Assembly (NCBI RefSeq): GCF_004345705.1
Contig: NZ_SLWV01000007.1
Location: 1-64,000 of the forward strand
Direction of reading: 5' to 3'
Source: Marinisporobacter balticus
GTDB taxonomy: Bacteria > Bacillota > Clostridia > Peptostreptococcales > Thermotaleaceae
DNA length: 64,000 nt
A program made the position numbers and the translations under genes. Shown here piece after piece: positions 54,661-63,606 of this stretch (position 1 is its first letter; the number at the start of each line of letters is the position of its first letter). The notes under the pieces are model-generated. The model had not been told where the DNA came from, did no database searches, and was given only the letters and a program-made list of their open reading frames with translations.

Positions 54661-54692
54661 AAATAAAAAGCCAACTAGAAACTAGTTGACTT
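54661..54692 (-). terminator. Terminator after the cheX gene
   Basis: AAGTCAACTAG / CTAGTTGGCTT with loop TTT and a following T-rich run on the minus strand, about 80 bases beyond the cheX stop. Same stem as 8357-8390. Apart from this and the ECF sigma-gene promoter region, 54412-54772 holds nothing recognised. Confidence 0.8.
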
Positions 54693-54772
54693 ATATCGCT
54701 TAAATTTTTTATACAACAGTCTAAAATGAAAGACTGTTTCAAAGTTACTATAAATTAGAGCTTTACTCTATA

Positions 54773-55240
54773 TTATTCATAGTTATTAAAAGCAATATTC
54801 ACCTCTATAGGAATCCCATCAGCCAATATTTCAATACATATGACTTTCTGTACATTCACTTGTACATTAAAATCTTTCCCATACATTAATGTAGGTGTTG
54901 AGATGTTTGTATTTATCTCCATATTTGAAAAATTGATACTCGCATTTGCAGTAAGCATATTCGATAGTTCAGAAAGCGCACTCTGTGCCATATCATCTAA
55001 TGTTTCAACAGACATACCCATCATCATTTTCGAAGCAATTGTTTTTGCATTCTCTATGGTCATACCATAGAGAACATTTCCTTTAACATCACCTATTATT
55101 CCTAAATTAATCATCACGCCATCACTCTTAATATTTTTATCTTTTAAAGACATCTTTCCTTTTTTTATATCATTAAATCCAATCTGCGGCATTACAACAA
55201 GAAACGCCTCAATAAATGGATTGATTAATTTTACATCCAT
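54773..55240 (-). CDS. cheX: CheX-family chemotaxis phosphatase
   Basis: 155 residues, single domain of the CheC/CheX/FliY phosphatase superfamily. The catalytic ExxN motif is present in ALSELSNMLTANAS (Glu and Asn three apart), and MDVKLINPFIEAFLVVMPQIG at the start matches CheX. It dephosphorylates CheY-P and so resets the flagellar switch signal. The gene overlaps the CheY-CheX fusion gene by 10 bases. With several chemoreceptors in this window it indicates an active chemotaxis system whose core genes lie elsewhere. Confidence 0.88.
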   Translation of the reverse strand: MDVKLINPFIEAFLVVMPQIGFNDIKKGKMSLKDKNIKSDGVMINLGIIGDVKGNVLYGMTIENAKTIASKMMMGMSVETLDDMAQSALSELSNMLTANASINFSNMEINTNISTPTLMYGKDFNVQVNVQKVICIEILADGIPIEVNIAFNNYE

Positions 55241-56097
55241 TCTTCTTCATCTCTTTCAAATCCTACATTTAAATACATTTCTCCAAAAGAAGTCTCCCCC
55301 AAAACAGAAGTTGTTCTTAGCATGGATTTAGATATCTTCAAAGATTCTCCATGAAATATTGTAGGAGGTGCTACACGTAGACCAAAAATTTTATTCTTTC
55401 TATTTAATATAGAACAAGCATTTCCACCAATAATATTTGTAAATTCACCAAGCATCGCTAAACATTCATCCATATTTTTTACTTCTCTTTTTAAAGCTGC
55501 CTCCGCTAATTTTTTAGCCGTTTCATGTGATAAATCAAGAATCATCCTGCCAGAACATTTCCCAATGATCCCTATGACTATGGAAATCCCTCTAGAATTT
55601 TCTGTATCATTTGATTGACCCATTTCACCATATGTAGGAATCGTCTTTGTGATTCGATTCAGGTTATTAGAAAAACTTTCTTTAAATACATCAAAATAGA
55701 TTTCCTGTAGCTCTAGAAGCAAATCATCACCAGCCATTGCACGATTGATTACCGTTGCAATCTCATCTGGATCTACGGGTTTTTGCACATATCCTGCTAC
55801 TTTATTGACTTTTGCTTTTTTAACAATTTCATCATCCTTCATAGAGCTTACAACAACAACTTTTATATTCGCATCGATTTTATGAATGGCTCTTGTACAT
55901 TCTAAACCATCTGTTCCAGGAATCGTCATATCCATCGTCACCAAATCTGGCTTTGTTTCTTTTACCACCTTGATAGTTTCTTCTAATGAACTTGCTTGTC
56001 CAACCACTTCAAATTCTTTTTCCGCTAATATATCTCTCAGTATGCTTATAGAAAAAGGAGAATCATCTACAATCACAATTTTTACATTTTTCATCAT
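55231..56097 (-). CDS. CheY receiver fused to CheX-like phosphatase domain
   Basis: 288 residues. Residues about 5-122 are a CheY-type receiver: acidic VVDDSPF, phosphoacceptor Asp56 in LVTMDMTIPG and Lys in GYVQKPVDP. After a linker (about 125-160), residues about 165-288 form a CheX-like domain with ExxN in CLAMLGEFTNIIGGNACSIL. A receiver joined to its own type of phosphatase may limit its own phosphate lifetime or let phosphorylation control phosphatase action on other CheY. Cotranscribed with cheX. No DNA-binding domain. Confidence 0.85.
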   Translation of the reverse strand: MMKNVKIVIVDDSPFSISILRDILAEKEFEVVGQASSLEETIKVVKETKPDLVTMDMTIPGTDGLECTRAIHKIDANIKVVVVSSMKDDEIVKKAKVNKVAGYVQKPVDPDEIATVINRAMAGDDLLLELQEIYFDVFKESFSNNLNRITKTIPTYGEMGQSNDTENSRGISIVIGIIGKCSGRMILDLSHETAKKLAEAALKREVKNMDECLAMLGEFTNIIGGNACSILNRKNKIFGLRVAPPTIFHGESLKISKSMLRTTSVLGETSFGEMYLNVGFERDEEEWM

Positions 56098-56141
56098 GCC
56101 ACCTCCAAATTAGATTATTTAAATTTTTATTTTCTTTAAAA

Positions 56142-56204
56142 CAAAAACTGCTCCACAATACAAGATATACACTAAAGTCTATATATCCTCTATTGTAGAG
56201 CAGT
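56142..56204 (-). terminator. Terminator of the RND efflux operon
   Basis: ACTGCTCTACAATA / TATTGTGGAGCAGT on the minus strand (14 bp, one mismatch or wobble) with an inner GATATA/TATATC hairpin, followed by TTTTTGTTTT. It lies about 210 bases past the DUF2179 relic. Nothing else is recognised in 56205-56414. Confidence 0.8.
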
Positions 56205-56414
56205 TAAGGCTCATATAATATAAAATTATAGTCTTTATCTGCTTGCTACTAGTATGTTGTTAAATAATTTGACTTTAGAAACTATTTTTATCTTTCTTCC
56301 AAAGCTTGTTCAAATTATCGTGATTTAATTGTAAAATATTTGCGTATAAATGTCAAATTTTTTTGTAGAATTATGTGAATTTTTTATTCTAATATATTTT
56401 ATGCCTCATTAATC

Positions 56415-56640
56415 TTATGCAAAACCTTTTTCTCTCAATATCTGAATCATTTCATCATTTTTTTTATTAAGTTTACAATTAAAGAGGTATATCTAATCGC
56501 CAATTTTTGTTCAATATCTCCACCTACTGAACTACCTAGTCCAAATCCTGCTGCATAAACAAACATGGACAATGTACTTTTTTCACCACTAAACACCAAT
56601 GGTAACCCAAACACATAAATGAAACATTCTAAAAAACTAT
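56415..56640 (-). pseudogene. Frameshifted fragment of a DUF2179/DUF5698 protein
   Basis: The frame ending near 56447 reads VYAAGFGLGSSVGGDIEQKLAIRY, a clear relative of YALGKTMGVFIGGKIEERLALG in the intact gene at 13329-13868. In an eight-base A run (near 56458-56466) the frame shifts; the next frame continues NKKNDEMIQILREKGFA and stops at 56415, matching NDKNKMIEIAEKLREAGY of the intact gene. N-terminal helices and the C-terminal half are missing. It lies directly after the membrane-fusion gene of the RND operon. Confidence 0.7.
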
Positions 56641-57734
56641 TCCTTTTCTTCCACCAAACTTCCATCCTCTAAATCTTCATTGCCAACCATAATGATCTGC
56701 TCCCCTTTTTCAACCCCTTCTAATATTTCATTATATGCATCACTTGAAAAACCTATCTTCACATATTTTTTAACAGCTTTTTTATCTTCCTTTACGAAAA
56801 CATAGTATCTATCTTGTTCTTTTATAACTGATTTTTTAGGCACTGCCAAACCATCTTTATGCTTATCTAGTATAATTTCTACATTTGCAAACATGCCCGA
56901 TTTCAAATTTCCTTTTTCGTTTTTAATCAATATCTTTACTGGGTAGGTTTTTGTTTCACTACTTGGTTCTGGTCCGATATTTGTTATTTTTCCCTTAAAG
57001 GAATTCGAAAACATATCTACATTTACACTACACACTTGCCCATTTTTTATAAAAGGCATATCTTTTTCCGAAACCCCTACTTCTACATATATTTGATCTA
57101 TATTTACAAGCTTAAATAATTCAATGCCACTGGATACGGTTTGACCTATCAAAACTTTTTTATTGCTTATAATTCCTGATATAGGTGCTTTGATAAGCGT
57201 ATCGTCTAGATTTTTTTTTGCCAATGCTACATCATTTTCTTTTATTACTAATTCTTCTTTTTGTTTTTCATAGTTTTTTTCTATTGTATCAAATTCTGAT
57301 TTAGATTCTACATTGTTCTCATAAAGTGATTTTGTTCTTTCATAGTCTTTTGTTAAATTCTTAAATTCTATACTCCCTATCGAAAGGTCTTTCTTTTTAT
57401 TTTCATATGTTAATAAATAGGTCGTATCTTCTAATTTACAAAGAGACTCCCCTTGGCTTACCTTCCTTCCCAAATCTGTATAAATTTGATTAACTTTTCC
57501 ATTTACTTCTGCTGTAACGATTGCTTCTTCCTTTGGTTTTAAATTTCCAGGTAATAATAATGTATTTGTAAAATCCATACTTATAACAGGTTCTGTTTTT
57601 ACATAGATCACCTCTTCTTTTTGTATGGATACATCTTTTCCATCTGCTTCTTTTGTCTCACTTTTGCCACAACCTACAAATAAAAAACTATTGATTAGAA
57701 GTATTCCTACTAGTATGCATAATCGCTTCTTCAA
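56637..57734 (-). CDS. RND efflux membrane-fusion lipoprotein (HlyD/AcrA family)
   Basis: 365 residues. Signal peptide with lipobox FVGCGKS, a lipoyl half (LPGNLKPKEEAIVTAEVNGKVNQIYTDLGRKVSQGESLCKL), a coiled-coil hairpin (about 115-175, KDLSIGSIEFKNLTKDYERTK), the second lipoyl half (IKAPISGIISNKKVLIGQTV) and a beta-barrel C-terminal part. It would link the RND pump to the cell surface; no outer-membrane channel gene is present, as expected for a cell with one membrane. TTG start after GGAG, overlapping the kinase gene by 47 bases. Confidence 0.9.
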   Translation of the reverse strand: MKKRLCILVGILLINSFLFVGCGKSETKEADGKDVSIQKEEVIYVKTEPVISMDFTNTLLLPGNLKPKEEAIVTAEVNGKVNQIYTDLGRKVSQGESLCKLEDTTYLLTYENKKKDLSIGSIEFKNLTKDYERTKSLYENNVESKSEFDTIEKNYEKQKEELVIKENDVALAKKNLDDTLIKAPISGIISNKKVLIGQTVSSGIELFKLVNIDQIYVEVGVSEKDMPFIKNGQVCSVNVDMFSNSFKGKITNIGPEPSSETKTYPVKILIKNEKGNLKSGMFANVEIILDKHKDGLAVPKKSVIKEQDRYYVFVKEDKKAVKKYVKIGFSSDAYNEILEGVEKGEQIIMVGNEDLEDGSLVEEKE

Positions 57735-59169
57735 ATTTTTCGCTCCTTTCTATTTCTTTTTTAAGATGAATCGTAAACACAGTGATTGCTTCTTCATTTG
57801 AGGAGAGGGTAATGGTTCCTTTATGCCGCTCTATAATCTTTTTCGTTATAGATAGCCCTAGTCCTGATCCATCCTGCGTACTCCTACTTCTATCCCCTCG
57901 TACAAAGGAATCAAAAATAACATTTCTTAGTTCTTCTCTTATGCCAACCCCATCATCTGAAATAATCAATTTCACATACTCATCTTCATCATAACAATGA
58001 ATATATAGATTCGTTTTGGGTGGATTGTATTTTAGGGCATTAGATAATATATTGGTCACAGCTCTTGTCATTTGTTTTTTATCAAAATGAATTCGGATCG
58101 GTTTATGACTGATATCTATATTTAAATTGAAATTCTTCTTTTCAATTTCCGGATAAAATTCACCAACTATTTGTCTTAACCACTCTGCAAAGTCATCGGC
58201 TATATAGTTAAATTCAAAATTTTCATCCTCTAGCTTTGCATACTTAAAAAAATCATCAATGAGGTTCGATACGTGAAAAGCCTTATTGTAGATATACTTC
58301 AAATATTTTTTTACATCTTTTTTCGTTTTTGCTTCGCCATCATAAATCAATTTAGAAAACCCATAGATGGATGTGATAGGCGTTTTTAAATCATGAGATA
58401 TATCTACGATAATGCGCTGTTTACTTTTTTCCAATTTCCTTTTTTCGATTTCTACCTTCTCAAGCTTACTGGCCATTTTATTAAAAGCATCTCTGATTTC
58501 TCCAAATTCCCTTTGGGCATGAAAATTTAATCGGGTACTATAATTTTGCTTTTCCATCTCTCTGATACCTTTTGTAAGATGTATCAAGGGTACTCTTATA
58601 TATTTTCCTGTAAATCTACTATATAGCGTAAGGCTGATCAATAGAAAAAAGAAAAAAAAGATTAACAAAGTTCCATAGATCACATTCCCTATACTATTCC
58701 ATTTTTCAGTATTCAACAATTCTGGCGTAACTGCAAAATGAAACTTATTTATTGGCCATTTAAATACATATAAATAAGGCTCTCCACCCGGTCCATCTAC
58801 TGGAGAAATATTATACCAGTATGGATATTTTTTACGATCCGCGTGTATTGCAGCTTGATCATATAAAAATCGCTCATCATACTGATATATCTGGTCTAGC
58901 TTTTTCCCCTTCACATAGATAACCTTTTTATTTTCATCTAAAATTTCAATCCAACAATCCATCATTTCGATATATCTTGTATCCATTTCTTCAAAGGGAA
59001 TCTTATAAATATCCTTCAATTCCTTATTATTCTCTATATTTCTATAGATTACTTTCTCTAAAATAAAATCTGTAACATAAACTGTTAGAATAAACGTCAC
59101 AACGATAATTAAAAACATAATCATATAGTTTTTAAATAAAAAGCTATTGATGCTTTTTTTATCCTTCAT
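57688..59169 (-). CDS. Sensor histidine kinase of the RND operon
   Basis: 493 residues from the ATG at 59169 (GAGGGG 10 bases upstream, inside the end of the response-regulator gene). Two membrane helices (about 10-34 and 165-188) flank an extracellular domain of about 130 residues with aromatic-rich YPYWYNISPVDGPGGEPYLYVF. HAMP, then HisKA with IVDISHDLKTPITSIYGF, and HATPase with NILSNALKYNPPKTN, ISDDGVGI and GSGLGLSITKKI. Likely senses a pump substrate or envelope stress. Confidence 0.9.
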   Translation of the reverse strand: MKDKKSINSFLFKNYMIMFLIIVVTFILTVYVTDFILEKVIYRNIENNKELKDIYKIPFEEMDTRYIEMMDCWIEILDENKKVIYVKGKKLDQIYQYDERFLYDQAAIHADRKKYPYWYNISPVDGPGGEPYLYVFKWPINKFHFAVTPELLNTEKWNSIGNVIYGTLLIFFFFFLLISLTLYSRFTGKYIRVPLIHLTKGIREMEKQNYSTRLNFHAQREFGEIRDAFNKMASKLEKVEIEKRKLEKSKQRIIVDISHDLKTPITSIYGFSKLIYDGEAKTKKDVKKYLKYIYNKAFHVSNLIDDFFKYAKLEDENFEFNYIADDFAEWLRQIVGEFYPEIEKKNFNLNIDISHKPIRIHFDKKQMTRAVTNILSNALKYNPPKTNLYIHCYDEDEYVKLIISDDGVGIREELRNVIFDSFVRGDRSRSTQDGSGLGLSITKKIIERHKGTITLSSNEEAITVFTIHLKKEIERSEKFEEAIMHTSRNTSNQ

Positions 59170-59863
59170 TTTGGATATTCCCCTCAAATCGATAGCCAAG
59201 ACCTCTTATTGTTTTCAAATAATCAGGCTTTTTTGAATCGTGCTCTATCTTCTCTCTTAATTTGCTGATATAAACCATGATGATGTTGTCATCCCCAATG
59301 AAATTTTGTTCCCATATGGATTCATAGAGTTGCTTTTTCGTAAACACTCTATTGGAATTTTTCATTAAAAATTGAAGGAGCTTGTATTCCATAGCCGTAA
59401 GATCAAGTATCTCTCCTTTCTTATATACTTGGGTGTTTTTTTCTTCCAGGCACAAATCGCCAATATGAATTTTTTCCATAACCCCTTCATCTTTGTTATA
59501 GTGATAAATTCTTCTGATTAAAGATTTTAAACGTGCAACCACTTCTAGGGGATTAAATGGCTTTGTCATATAATCATCCGCCCCTAGACCTAATCCATAG
59601 ATTTTATCTATATCTTCATCTTTAGCAGATAAGAATATAACCGGAATATTTGATTTCCTTCTAATTTTTTTTATGAGTTCAATCCCATTCATTTTAGGCA
59701 TCATAATATCTAATATCATAGCGTCTACCCTATTTTTCTCCAATAAGGAAAGGGCCTTTTCTCCATCATAAGCTTCTAATACATAAAAGTCGTGGTTTTC
59801 TAAATAAACCTTTAATAATTCTACGATTTCAGCTTCATCATCTACGATCAATATGTTTTTCAT
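59159..59863 (-). CDS. OmpR-family response regulator of the RND operon
   Basis: 234 residues from the ATG at 59863 (GAGGGGGGG just before). Acidic pair IVDDEAE, phosphoacceptor Asp52 in MILDIMMPKMNG, Lys in DYMTKPFN; the C-terminal winged helix is of the OmpR/PhoB type (AMEYKLLQFLMKNSNRVFTKKQLYESIWEQN). It sits between the pump and kinase genes and probably controls the operon. Overlaps the kinase start by 11 bases. Confidence 0.92.
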   Translation of the reverse strand: MKNILIVDDEAEIVELLKVYLENHDFYVLEAYDGEKALSLLEKNRVDAMILDIMMPKMNGIELIKKIRRKSNIPVIFLSAKDEDIDKIYGLGLGADDYMTKPFNPLEVVARLKSLIRRIYHYNKDEGVMEKIHIGDLCLEEKNTQVYKKGEILDLTAMEYKLLQFLMKNSNRVFTKKQLYESIWEQNFIGDDNIIMVYISKLREKIEHDSKKPDYLKTIRGLGYRFEGNIQNEG

Positions 59864-59916
59864 AGAACCCCCCCTCATGAATCTTAACCAGTTTCATCTG
59901 TTCATACGCATTTTCT

Positions 59917-62900
59917 TTAATGATCTTGCGCATTATTTAAACAGTTTATCTTTTTCTTATCCTTAAAATAAATCTTTATGTTCTCTACAAAAGAATATAA
60001 TACAGGAACAATCACCAGTGTCAAAACTGTTGCAAAGCTTAGCCCAAATATGATCGCATAGCCCATCGGTGCATAAAAATCATTTTTAAGTGTAAGTGGA
60101 AGAATCCCCCCTACAGTAGTTATGGTCGTTGACATAACAGGTATAAACCGTGTCATTGCGGTTTCTTTTATTGCTTCATTCATCTCATATCCATTTTTCC
60201 TTAGATAATTGATGTAGTCAACCAATACAATCGCATCATTTACTGCAATTCCTACTAAAGATACCATCCCGATTAAGGATGTTAATCCTAAATAACTTCC
60301 AACTAGTGTAAGTCCTATGAATACGCCAATGACAGCCATTGGCACTGAAAATAATATCACAAATGGTTGCGACAATGAGTTAAATTGTATAGAGAGGACA
60401 AGATATACTAAAATCATAGCTATAAACATATTTTTCCCCATGTTTATAAAGTAATCATTAACCTCTTCTTGTTCTCGATCAAATCCTGTGGAATACCCCT
60501 TTGGCATAGGGTACTTTTCAATCATTTTCATGAATTTCTCTTGTATCACCATCTTCTCTTCTTGATTTTTTACATTTGCGCCAACCTTTGCGTATCTTTT
60601 TTCACTGTGATGAAATATTGCAGCACAGCCTTCTTCCTCTTTTGCAGTGGCTACATAGGAAAATGGGATGGGTTGATTATTTCTACCATAAAAATAGAGA
60701 TTATTTAAATCCTCTTTATGGATTAATTTTTCTTCCGTTGTACGGATCATCACATCAATCTCATCTTGGTTGATTTTAAATGTTGTTGCCTTTAGTCCAT
60801 GTACTGCATTTCTTATCCCCATAGAAATGCTTCGATGATCGAGTCCTACAGCAGCTGCCTTTTCTTTATTGATGATGATCTGCATTTCATTCAGACCATT
60901 TTCAAAATTATTCCCTGCGTCAAAGGTTCCATCTATCCCCTTTAATTGGTCCGTTAAGTCAATCGCTATTTTCTTTAATGTATCAAAGTTCTTTCCATAG
61001 ATCATAACTTCTATATCTTTATTTCCAAAATCAATTCCTTCTTTCATTTCTCCTATAGTGATATCTGCGCCGGCAATATCTTTTATACGTTTTCTACAAT
61101 CTTCTGCGATTTCCATGCTACTTCTTTTTCTTTGATCCTTTTCTACCAATTTCACTTCAATTCTTGCCTTTTCAGGGCTCATAATCCGCGTTGTAAAGTT
61201 CTTCATTTCAGGATAATCAAATAGTATTTTTTCAACTTGGGCTGCCATATCCGATGTAGTTTTTATTTCTGAACCTACTGGAGTTTTAATGTTTACATTA
61301 AATTCTTCTGCATCCGTAGCGCCAAAAGGTGTAATCTTTAATATTCCTGATACCGGAAGCATCACACTTCCTGCTAATAGTAGCAGAACAATGCCTAATA
61401 CCGCGAATTTTTTCTTTTTACTGATGATAATATTATATAATATATTTCCATATGTTTTTATAAATGGATTGTCTAGTGGATTTCCCTTACCCTTTATTAG
61501 CTTATAGGAAATAGCACCTGTAAAGACAATCGCAAAGCTCCAAGCAAGTATATTTGTATTGATGATGCCTTCATGCTTATCCTTGAATGCAAGCATAGAA
61601 AGAACAAATACACAAAATACAGATATTCCTTTTATGATGATATCTACCACATGTTTATTTTTTCTATCCTTTTTTAGATGACTTTTTAAGAATATCGCAC
61701 TTAATGCTGGTGTTACCGTAATTGCAATAAAAAATGATGAAGATAATGCTGCTATAACAGTTATAGGAATCCATTTAAGCCAATAACCATAGAGTCCTTT
61801 CGTTATTGCCATAGGCAAAAATGCCGCAAGGGTTGTAAGGGTTGCTGATAGTATTGCAGGTGCTACTTGATTTGTAGCAGCCTTTGCTGCATCCTTAGGA
61901 TTTACACCCTTCATTTTAAGCCGATCTATATTCTCCATAACAACAATCCCATTATCAACAAGCATACCTACAGCTAAAATCATAGAGAAAAGAATCATCG
62001 TATTGATGGAAGCCCCCATATTTTTAAGAATCACTGTAGATGCTAAAAGAGCGAGTGGAATTACCACAGATACGACTAATGACTCTGATAGTCCGATAAA
62101 TATATACAAAACAATAATCACTAAACACAAACCTGATTTAGCATTGTCAAAAACATCTCCAAGATTGGTTTCTATCATTTCTGCTAAATCCATCGTGATA
62201 TGGGTTTCCATCTCTTTTGGATAAATACTGCCTTTTCCATTTTTCAGTATATCCCTTACTTCTTCACCTATTTTTATAGCATCTGATCCTTCTTTTCGTT
62301 TTACTATAATAGTTACTGATTTTTTTATATCCGTTTTATCTGTTCCTACACCTACAGACATTCTTGCATCAGACTCTATTTCTTTGTAACCATCTACCAC
62401 TACCCCTATATCTCTTATATAGAGAGGTCCCCCTCCATTATAAGAAACCACCACTTCTTCCATATCTTCTACTGTTTTAAATTTTCCGATCGTCCTTACA
62501 TTATATTTTTTATTATCTAGATAGATATTTCCTCCTGGTATAGTTGTATTGCTCGTTTTTAGCGCATTTCCTATCTGCTCTAAAGTCATGTTGTATACTA
62601 CGAGTTTATGAGGGTCTATGATTACCTTGATCTCTCTCTCTAGTCCTCCATACACTTCTACATCAGATACACCCTGAATTTTTTCGATTGCATCCTTTAT
62701 GCTATCTGCAGAATTTTTAAGCGCGATCAGATCATCTATTCCTGTTAGATTGAGTATCAATACGTATTTGTTTCCTGTTTCCATCTCACTGATATAAGGG
62801 TCATCTGCATCATCTGGAAGGGACGTTTTAGCTTCTGATACCTTATCCTTCACTTCATTCTTAACTTTTTCCATATCTGTACTCACATCAAAGCTTATAT

Positions 62901-63234
62901 CAATACTTGAATACCCTAATGCGGATGTTGATTTTAAGCTTTTTATACCTTCCATCTCACTGATTTTGCTTTCTAATTCATCTGTAACTAATGTTTCTAT
63001 TTCCTCTGGGGATGCCCCTGTATAAGTTGTCGTTACATTTATATAAGGGAGTCTGATTTCTGGATTGATTTCCTTTGCCATTTGAGAAAAAGAAACCCAT
63101 CCTACATAAACAATCAAAATGATTAAAAGAATCATAATTCTTGGTCGATCTACAAACAAACATGCCCATTTACCAAGGACATTTTTCTCATCATGAAGTT
63201 CTGGTATATACCCATGTTCCTTTTGGTCTTTCAT
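59917..63234 (-). CDS. RND-family efflux pump (HAE1/AcrB-like)
   Basis: 1105 residues, the usual size for RND pumps, with about 12 membrane helices and two large extracellular loops (about 60-335 and 625-900). The helix-4 motif reads GMLVDNGIVVMENIDRLKMKG, having one Asp where AcrB has two (Asp-Asn), and the helix-10 motif reads GIAVNDAIVLVDYIN. Pumps like this in Gram-positive bacteria (SwrC/YerP) export antimicrobial lipopeptides and drugs, driven by protons or sodium. First gene of the operon pump - regulator - kinase - membrane-fusion protein. AAAGGAG precedes the ATG. Confidence 0.92.
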   Translation of the reverse strand: MKDQKEHGYIPELHDEKNVLGKWACLFVDRPRIMILLIILIVYVGWVSFSQMAKEINPEIRLPYINVTTTYTGASPEEIETLVTDELESKISEMEGIKSLKSTSALGYSSIDISFDVSTDMEKVKNEVKDKVSEAKTSLPDDADDPYISEMETGNKYVLILNLTGIDDLIALKNSADSIKDAIEKIQGVSDVEVYGGLEREIKVIIDPHKLVVYNMTLEQIGNALKTSNTTIPGGNIYLDNKKYNVRTIGKFKTVEDMEEVVVSYNGGGPLYIRDIGVVVDGYKEIESDARMSVGVGTDKTDIKKSVTIIVKRKEGSDAIKIGEEVRDILKNGKGSIYPKEMETHITMDLAEMIETNLGDVFDNAKSGLCLVIIVLYIFIGLSESLVVSVVIPLALLASTVILKNMGASINTMILFSMILAVGMLVDNGIVVMENIDRLKMKGVNPKDAAKAATNQVAPAILSATLTTLAAFLPMAITKGLYGYWLKWIPITVIAALSSSFFIAITVTPALSAIFLKSHLKKDRKNKHVVDIIIKGISVFCVFVLSMLAFKDKHEGIINTNILAWSFAIVFTGAISYKLIKGKGNPLDNPFIKTYGNILYNIIISKKKKFAVLGIVLLLLAGSVMLPVSGILKITPFGATDAEEFNVNIKTPVGSEIKTTSDMAAQVEKILFDYPEMKNFTTRIMSPEKARIEVKLVEKDQRKRSSMEIAEDCRKRIKDIAGADITIGEMKEGIDFGNKDIEVMIYGKNFDTLKKIAIDLTDQLKGIDGTFDAGNNFENGLNEMQIIINKEKAAAVGLDHRSISMGIRNAVHGLKATTFKINQDEIDVMIRTTEEKLIHKEDLNNLYFYGRNNQPIPFSYVATAKEEEGCAAIFHHSEKRYAKVGANVKNQEEKMVIQEKFMKMIEKYPMPKGYSTGFDREQEEVNDYFINMGKNMFIAMILVYLVLSIQFNSLSQPFVILFSVPMAVIGVFIGLTLVGSYLGLTSLIGMVSLVGIAVNDAIVLVDYINYLRKNGYEMNEAIKETAMTRFIPVMSTTITTVGGILPLTLKNDFYAPMGYAIIFGLSFATVLTLVIVPVLYSFVENIKIYFKDKKKINCLNNAQDH

Positions 63235-63606
63235 GCTTTCTCTCCTTTCTTATTATATATATCATGCTTTTGATGCTTCTACTTTTGTGAAAACCTCACT
63301 ACGATTGTAGCTATTTATTTCACCAACGAAATTAAAAATAAAAACCATTCATTATCAGGATAATTTTACCACATTTCAATCATAAATATAGGCTATTATA
63401 CTTTTTTAATGTTATATTAAGAAAAAAATCACCATGCTAACATAGTTTTTAGCGTATCCTTCCTATATTATTTTTTTCTCCCTATGTATTATTTTTTTTT
63501 ATTTGGCAATACTTTTTATATAAAGAACCGGATGATTTGAACTGTGATATTTTAGTCCCCCTTTAATATCCACCATAATCATCCTGTTCTTTTATATTGT
63601 CCAAAT
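63235..63606. other. Upstream region of the RND operon with a small palindrome
   Basis: 372 bp without a gene. ATTATC-AG-GATAAT (63351-63364) is a perfect 6-bp inverted repeat with a 2-base spacer, about 120 bases upstream of the pump start, and may be an operator for the operon's response regulator or a repressor. No riboswitch signature is seen. Confidence 0.4.
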
